Positions 59,329-64,000 of a DNA stretch of 64,000 bases are shown here, one piece after another. The stretch comes from Bacillus sp. WMMC1349 (GTDB taxonomy: Bacteria; Bacillota; Bacilli; Bacillales; Bacillaceae). The stretch covers positions 3,318,501 to 3,382,500 of the forward strand of contig NZ_JABJUQ010000007.1 in NCBI RefSeq assembly GCF_013155385.1, written 5' to 3'. Below the pieces are notes generated by a model. It ran no database searches and had not been told where the DNA came from. It worked only from the letters and a program-made list of their open reading frames with translations. How positions within the stretch are numbered: the first letter of the stretch is position 1; every line of letters starts with the position of its first letter. The translations under genes and the position numbers were made by a program.

Positions 59329-60084
59329 TCATTCAGGATTTCCTTCTGTTGCTTCAATACCAGCTTCAAAATCATGACTGTTTAGATCGGCTTGCAGGAA
59401 ATCAGTTGTATCCGGCAGTTTTAAGTTCATGTTTAGTTTTTGAGATATTTGCACTGTGCCTTTTTCAATTTCATAGTCAAATACATGACCACCGCTACTG
59501 CGTTTCTCATCAATAAAGTGCAGATGAAACCCGGCTACTGCGATACCATTGGCATATTGCGGCGTCCAAAAACCGACAATAGTTCCTTTAATATGATCAA
59601 AATCAAAGATCGGTTGGTCTTTGACCACTTCGACCATCGGCTGATATGGCTTTTCCTGCACTTCAACTGTTCTTGTTTTTACTTTTTTAAAGACACCATC
59701 AATGCGAATGGCATAAAATAAATTTTCACTCGGCATCAATTGTTTTATTTCTTGTTCAAATTGCTCACAAGTCATCGGCTTGTTGATCTCGTGCAATGCA
59801 TCTGGGCGAAAGAAAGTCAGTGAACAAAAAGGTGAGCAATCGGTCTCTTTAACTGGATAGGCTTTTCCGTCAGAACGGAGACGATAAAACTGATCATCAA
59901 AACCGATCAATTCCCCATCAAGTTGATTAAATGTTCCAATCCCAAAATCGCCGTGAGCTTTTATTTCTGACATGTAAAAATCTCCATCATAGATACCATC
60001 TAGTAAGGAAATCATTGTTGAGACTTGATAAACCTGATCAATGTTTTGACAGCTTAATTGAGTCTGTGTTTGTTTACTCATCAT
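59329..60084 (-). CDS. alsD: Alpha-acetolactate decarboxylase AlsD
   Basis: AlsD converts acetolactate to acetoin with release of CO2. From ATG 60084, 9 nt after AAAGGGG, it has 251 residues (B. subtilis AlsD 255). Other in-frame ATGs lie at 60090 and 60081. The sequence has 'YQVSTMISLLDGIYDGDF', 'HGDFGIGTFNQLDGELIG', the metal-binding His pair in 'GFHLHFID' and the third His in 'SGGHVFDYE'. It follows alsS after 59 bp. The pathway diverts excess pyruvate from acid production. Confidence 0.94.
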   Translation of the reverse strand: MMSKQTQTQLSCQNIDQVYQVSTMISLLDGIYDGDFYMSEIKAHGDFGIGTFNQLDGELIGFDDQFYRLRSDGKAYPVKETDCSPFCSLTFFRPDALHEINKPMTCEQFEQEIKQLMPSENLFYAIRIDGVFKKVKTRTVEVQEKPYQPMVEVVKDQPIFDFDHIKGTIVGFWTPQYANGIAVAGFHLHFIDEKRSSGGHVFDYEIEKGTVQISQKLNMNLKLPDTTDFLQADLNSHDFEAGIEATEGNPE

Positions 60085-60143
60085 TTTCATTTTCCCCTTT
60101 ACACTCCCTTGATGTTTTTTATAATGTATGGGCATGGCTGTGA

Positions 60144-61862
60144 TCAAGATTGCTTAGAGGTTTCTTTATTGAATTGTTCGGCAAACGCTTTGGGAAAATG
60201 CCCGCTCGCCAAATGAATATTGTCACTGTAATCAACTGGAATATCAATGACAACAGGTCCCTCTAAATCCAGTCCTTTCTGCAGCACTTCTTTCAGCTCT
60301 TCAGGTGAATGTACCCGCAGACCTTTGGCTCCAAAGCTTTCAGCATATTTTACAATATCAATCTCACCAAAGTCGATTCCGGAAGTTCGGTGATATTTCA
60401 TTTCCTGTTGAAATGCCACCATATCATATGTGCTGTCGTTCCAAACGAGATGGACAATCGGCGCTTTTAATCTTACAGCAGTCTCTAACTCCATTGCTGA
60501 AAATAGAAATCCGCCATCACCTGAGACTGAGATAACTTTTTGACCAGGATTGACAAGTGTTGCAGCAATGGCCCAAGGTAGAGCAACACCAAGTGTCTGC
60601 ATACCGTTTGAGAATAGCAGCCCAAGCGGACGGTATGACCGGAAATATCGTGCCATCCAAATCGAATGGGAACCGATGTCACAGGTGACTGTTGTTTCGT
60701 CTCCTATGAGATGGCGTAAATCTTTCACAATTTGTAACGGATGAACGCGATCCGTTTTTTTCTCTTTAGGAGGTTCTTGATGTTCAACCAGTGCCGCTTG
60801 CAATTGGGCAAGCAGATGAATATGCGGTTTGGAAAATTGGATTGGCAGTGAATCATGCTCAATTTGAGCAACTGTCATGGCGATATCACCAACCAACTCC
60901 AGTTCAGGTTGATAGTGATGATCAATATCGGCTTGGATTTCATCCAAATGAATAATGCTGCGCTTTCCTTTTTGATTCCAAAGTACTGGATCATATTCAA
61001 TTGGATCATAACCAATTGTCAGAACAACATCTGCTTTTTCAAGCAAAATGTCCCCTGGCTGATTGCGGAACAATCCGATTCGTCCGACATATTGATCTTC
61101 CAAATCATGAGAAAGTGTTCCTGCCGCCTGATATGTTTCAACAAACGGAAGCTTCACTTTTTTAAGTAAACGGCGCACCGCTTTTACAGCTTCAGGTCTT
61201 CCGCCTCTCATTCCAACAAGAACGACGGGAAGATTAGCATTATGAATTTTGGCGATCGCCGCACTGATTTGTTCAGCTGGGGGTGCACCAAGCTTTGGTA
61301 CTGACATTGTTCCAATCTGTGTGGCTGGTACAGAAGATGTCATAACATCCTGTGGAAAGCTGATAAAAGCTGCTCCCGCCTGTCCAGAAGCCGCTGCTCT
61401 GAATGCATTTGTTACAGCTTCTTGGATATTATGAGGGTCTTCTACTTCAACACTGTATTTTGTAATCGGCTTAAATAATGCTGCATTATCCATAGATTGG
61501 TGCGTTTTCTTGAGACGATCAGCTCTTTTAACAGCACCAGCAAAAGCGACAACCGGATCTCCCTCTGTATTGGCTGTTACAAGCCCTGTCGCTAAATTAG
61601 AAGCTCCCGGACCTGAAGTCACCAAACAAACTCCTGGTTTTCCAGTCAATCGTCCAACTGCTGCAGCCATAAATGCTGCATTTTGTTCATGACGGCACAC
61701 GATCAATTCAGGTCCTTTGTCTTTTAACACATCAAACACTGCATCAATTTTAGCTCCCGGAATCCCGAAAACGTGTTTAACATCTTGTTGAAGGAGACAA
61801 TCTACCACAAGCTCCGCTCCTCTAACAACAAGGGGTTCATTTTTAGCGGCTACATGATTCAA
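60144..61862 (-). CDS. alsS: Catabolic acetolactate synthase AlsS
   Basis: AlsS condenses two pyruvates to acetolactate using thiamine diphosphate. From TTG 61862, 6 nt after AAGGAGTG, it has 572 residues (B. subtilis AlsS 570). It shows the catalytic-Glu region '[16 protein letters not shown]', '[11 protein letters not shown]' and the ThDP motif running from '[18 protein letters not shown]' to '[11 protein letters not shown]'. Catabolic ALS lacks FAD dependence and a regulatory subunit, and none is encoded here. It diverges from alsR, its likely activator. Confidence 0.95.
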   Translation of the reverse strand: MNHVAAKNEPLVVRGAELVVDCLLQQDVKHVFGIPGAKIDAVFDVLKDKGPELIVCRHEQNAAFMAAAVGRLTGKPGVCLVTSGPGASNLATGLVTANTEGDPVVAFAGAVKRADRLKKTHQSMDNAALFKPITKYSVEVEDPHNIQEAVTNAFRAAASGQAGAAFISFPQDVMTSSVPATQIGTMSVPKLGAPPAEQISAAIAKIHNANLPVVLVGMRGGRPEAVKAVRRLLKKVKLPFVETYQAAGTLSHDLEDQYVGRIGLFRNQPGDILLEKADVVLTIGYDPIEYDPVLWNQKGKRSIIHLDEIQADIDHHYQPELELVGDIAMTVAQIEHDSLPIQFSKPHIHLLAQLQAALVEHQEPPKEKKTDRVHPLQIVKDLRHLIGDETTVTCDIGSHSIWMARYFRSYRPLGLLFSNGMQTLGVALPWAIAATLVNPGQKVISVSGDGGFLFSAMELETAVRLKAPIVHLVWNDSTYDMVAFQQEMKYHRTSGIDFGEIDIVKYAESFGAKGLRVHSPEELKEVLQKGLDLEGPVVIDIPVDYSDNIHLASGHFPKAFAEQFNKETSKQS

Positions 61863-61913
61863 AACACTCACTCCTTCGTTTTCAAACTTTTTCAATGAAT
61901 TTTTAATAAAATT

Positions 61914-61976
61914 ATTGTATTATTAATATACATCTTGTGGAAATTCATTTCCAATACTTATTAGTCTTGCTATTAA
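61914..61976. promoter_or_regulatory. Divergent alsS/alsR promoters with a central palindrome
   Basis: For alsS (minus strand): TTCCAC (61937-61942), 17 nt, TACAAT (61914-61919). For alsR (plus strand): TTCCAA (61949-61954), 16 nt, TATTAA (61971-61976). The palindrome GGAAAT-TC-ATTTCC (61939-61952) overlaps both -35 elements. TATTAATAT occurs on both sides, at 61921 and 61971, 50 bp apart. AlsR, a LysR regulator, is the probable ligand. Confidence 0.6.
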
Positions 61977-62020
61977 TATGTAAAAAGACTGAAATCGCAT
62001 TCAGAAAGGAATGAGTGATT

Positions 62021-62902
62021 ATGGAGCTGCGCCATCTTCGCTACTTTATTGTTGTAGCCGAAGAGTTGCATTTTGGAAAAGCAGCTCTTCGGCTGAAAAT
62101 GACCCAGCCGCCGCTCAGCCAGCAGATCAAACAACTTGAAAGTGAAATTGGCGTAACCTTGCTTAAAAGGTCAAAGAGGACCGTCAAATTGACATCTGCA
62201 GGCAGTGTTTTTTTAAACCAGATCAAGGAAGGCCTGTCTCAGATTGATCAAGCGGTTGACATGGCACAACGTACTGCCAGAGGTGAACTTGGCAAACTTG
62301 TCATTGGATTTGTCGGTTCTGCCACTTATGAAATTATGCCTCCTATTATTAGGGAGTATCGAAAAAAGTATCCTGATGTGAAAATCGATTTACGGGAACT
62401 TTCAACATTAGATCAAACGAAAGCTCTGTTGAATGGTCATATTGATATTGGAGTATTGCATCCTCCGTTAAAGTACAATGAGCTGAAAACTTATACAGTG
62501 AAAAGAAGTCATTGTGTACTCGTACTTCCCAAACACCATCCACTAACAAAAAAATCCCGAATCAAGCTCCGGGATCTTGAAGGTGAAGGACTGGTCGCAA
62601 TTGCCAAAGAAGCATGGCCTTCTTTATACACAGATTTCGAACTCACCTGTAAAAAAGCCGGTTTCATTCCAAATATTGCTCAGGAAGCTACCGAATACCA
62701 AATGGTGATTGGCTTAGTGTCAGCCGGAATGGGAATTGCCTTAGTACCAACTCCTACACATCAATTATTTAAAATTGATGTCGTTTACAAGGAAATTGAG
62801 GATTTGCCAATTTATGCAGAATGGGTTGCCGCATACAGACAAGATAATCGAAATCCAGCTTTGAAACATTTCTTAGATGTTTCTGTCCAGTCTCCAGAGT
62901 AG
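62021..62902 (+). CDS. alsR: LysR family activator of acetoin synthesis, AlsR
   Basis: AlsR activates alsSD in response to acetate, low pH or entry into stationary phase in B. subtilis. The 293-residue protein starts 'MELRHLRYFIVVAEELHFGKAA' with a winged helix at residues 1-65 ('RLKMTQPPLSQQIKQLE'). An effector-binding domain follows, with 'IGFVGSATYEIMPPII' and 'LVSAGMGIALVP'. The start is ATG 62021 behind AAAGGAATG; an ATG at 62015 is less well spaced. It diverges from alsSD. Confidence 0.92.
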   Translation: MELRHLRYFIVVAEELHFGKAALRLKMTQPPLSQQIKQLESEIGVTLLKRSKRTVKLTSAGSVFLNQIKEGLSQIDQAVDMAQRTARGELGKLVIGFVGSATYEIMPPIIREYRKKYPDVKIDLRELSTLDQTKALLNGHIDIGVLHPPLKYNELKTYTVKRSHCVLVLPKHHPLTKKSRIKLRDLEGEGLVAIAKEAWPSLYTDFELTCKKAGFIPNIAQEATEYQMVIGLVSAGMGIALVPTPTHQLFKIDVVYKEIEDLPIYAEWVAAYRQDNRNPALKHFLDVSVQSPE

Positions 62903-62915
62903 AAATTTGAATGAC

Positions 62916-62950
62916 CCCCAATTGTTATTAAACAATTGGAGGTGATTTTT
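62916..62950. terminator. Terminator between alsR and ugd
   Basis: CCCCAATTGTT pairs with AACAATTGGAGG across a 4-nt loop and is followed by TGATTTTT. It lies between convergent genes and probably ends alsR. Confidence 0.75.
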
Positions 62951-62955
62951 CGACA

Positions 62956-64000
62956 TTAACTATGAACTGGAACAACCTCACGCCTACCTACTGAATGATA
63001 CTCAACTCCCGCCCTTTCAGCGTCTCTCAATTCATAACAATTTCGTCCATCAAAAATAATTGGTTCAACCATCAAATCTCTGTAAGAGGTTAATGGAAAG
63101 GTTTTAATCTCTTCCCAATCTGTTAAAACCATGACTGCATGAGCACCTTTTACTGCATCTTGAATGGTTTCCCTATACTGTACAGATTTCGGTAAAAAGT
63201 GTTTAGCATTGTTTGTTGCAATCGGATCAAATCCGATAATGGTTGCACCAAGGTCTGTTAATTTTTCAGCAATTACCACCGAGGGAGATGCTCTCATATC
63301 ATCAGTTTTTGGTTTAAAAGATAGCCCCAATAATGTAATGGTTTTATTCCGCAAACAACCTAACCGTTTGAGCGCTTTTTCAACCAATAGCATTTGCTGT
63401 TTTTGATTGACTTTGATCACTGATTTAAGCAGCTCAAAATTGTGCTCTACATGGCCGGCGATTTGGACGAGCGCATTTGTATCTTTAGGAAAACAAGAGC
63501 CCCCATATCCAATACCTGCTTTGAGAAACTGCTCGCCGATTCTTTTGTCCTGACCCATCCCATAAGCGACCGCTTCAATATCAGCCCCAACTTTTTCACA
63601 AATATTTGAGATTTCATTGATAAAACTGATTTTTGTTGCCAAAAAGGCATTTGATGCATATTTGATCATCTCAGCACTTTTAATATCTGTTTTAAAAACT
63701 GGAATGCCAAAGGGCTGAAAAACTTGTTCAAGTATAGCGGCGGTTTGTTTATCATCTGTACCGATAACAATTCGGTCACCATGAAACGTATCATAAATTG
63801 CCGATCCCTCCCGTAAAAATTCCGGGTTGGATGCTTTTGATATTCGGACTGAACATGATAAATGCTGGTTGATAATTTCAAAAATCCGCTCAGTCGTACC
63901 AACAGGAACAGTACTTTTGGTGACAATCAGACAATTGTTTTTCAGGTGTCGACCGATCAGTTCTGCTGCGCTCTCAATATAACGAAGATCTGACTGACCA
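62956..64000 (-). CDS. UDP-glucose 6-dehydrogenase (TuaD/YwqF type), partial
   Basis: The enzyme oxidises UDP-glucose to UDP-glucuronate with two NAD. The reading frame is open to the right edge, so the N-terminus lies outside; 348 codons are visible. It shows 'STVPVGTTERIF', 'NPEFLREGSAIYD', 'SAEMIKYASNAFLATKISFINEI', the active-site Cys in 'GIGYGGSCFPKDT' and 'LLGLSFKPKTDDMRASPS' in order. It is convergent with alsR. B. subtilis has several paralogues (TuaD, YwqF, YtcA); position near als suggests YwqF. The product could feed teichuronic acid made with tuaAB at the other end. Confidence 0.92.
   Translation of the reverse strand, partial: GQSDLRYIESAAELIGRHLKNNCLIVTKSTVPVGTTERIFEIINQHLSCSVRISKASNPEFLREGSAIYDTFHGDRIVIGTDDKQTAAILEQVFQPFGIPVFKTDIKSAEMIKYASNAFLATKISFINEISNICEKVGADIEAVAYGMGQDKRIGEQFLKAGIGYGGSCFPKDTNALVQIAGHVEHNFELLKSVIKVNQKQQMLLVEKALKRLGCLRNKTITLLGLSFKPKTDDMRASPSVVIAEKLTDLGATIIGFDPIATNNAKHFLPKSVQYRETIQDAVKGAHAVMVLTDWEEIKTFPLTSYRDLMVEPIIFDGRNCYELRDAERAGVEYHSVGRREVVPVHS

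Noticed and set aside
1..64000. CRISPR arrays, tRNA or rRNA genes, insertion sequences, prophage
   Set aside because: I saw no regularly spaced repeats, cloverleaf sequences, transposase motifs or phage structural genes. The toxin-antitoxin locus alone does not indicate a prophage.

Overview
This window comes from a low-GC Gram-positive chromosome of Bacillus sensu lato. Many proteins match Bacillus subtilis families in length, motifs and order: LytC/LytB/LytA/LytR, MnaA, GtaB, TagG/TagH, TagD/TagE, TagA/TagB, LytD, phosphomannose isomerase, TagU, YwtE, RbsRKDACB and AlsR/S/D. The DNA is AT-rich. Anaerobic nrdDG, which B. subtilis 168 lacks as I recall, indicates a relative rather than subtilis itself. 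Species identity cannot be fixed from sequence reading alone.

Layout. 1-1.8 kb: start of a teichuronic acid operon (tuaA, partial tuaB) behind a four-repeat PhoP-type box. 2.0-9.2 kb: a GNAT acetyltransferase, the lytABC autolysin operon with a sigma-D-type promoter, divergent lytR, and mnaA. 9.2-14.7 kb: three glycosyltransferases in one operon leading into mnaA. 15.0-18.5 kb: gtaB and the teichoic acid exporter tagGH. 18.7-26.9 kb: an accessory minus-strand cassette with dTDP-glucose synthesis (rfbA, rfbB), a VioA-like aminotransferase, an ATP-grasp/HAD fusion, a TagF-like transferase and a GT2 enzyme. 27.4-39.5 kb: the wall teichoic acid core, tagD-tagE-tagF divergent from tagA-tagB-tarI-tarJ-tarK-tarL. 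This is a W23-type poly(ribitol phosphate) arrangement with a structured leader before tarI. 39.5-43.2 kb: lytD and manA.

43.6-49.3 kb: nrdDG with paired NrdR boxes, a zinc alcohol dehydrogenase broken by an internal deletion, tagU behind an ECF-sigma-type promoter, and a HAD phosphatase. 49.5-55.2 kb: the ribose operon rbsRKDACB with a cre-like operator. 55.2-56.5 kb: a gene-poor stretch with a dispersed palindromic repeat, a 53-bp direct duplication and a probable type I toxin-antitoxin pair. 56.7-59.1 kb: an ABC exporter with its TetR regulator and operators. 59.3-62.9 kb: acetoin genes alsSD and divergent alsR. 63.0-64.0 kb: a partial UDP-glucose dehydrogenase.

How it fits together. Most of the window builds, exports, decorates, anchors or remodels cell wall polymers. 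GtaB, MnaA, TagD, TarI/J and RfbA/B make the activated precursors. TagA, TagB, TagF, TarK and TarL assemble the polymer, and several glycosyltransferases decorate it. TagGH exports it, the LCP proteins LytR and TagU attach it, and LytC and LytD cut the wall. Putative PhoP/WalR, sigma-D and ECF-sigma sites suggest classical Bacillus control circuits. The most unusual parts are the amino-sugar/ATP-grasp cassette, the tarI leader, a module shared by unrelated glycosyltransferases, and the small toxin locus.
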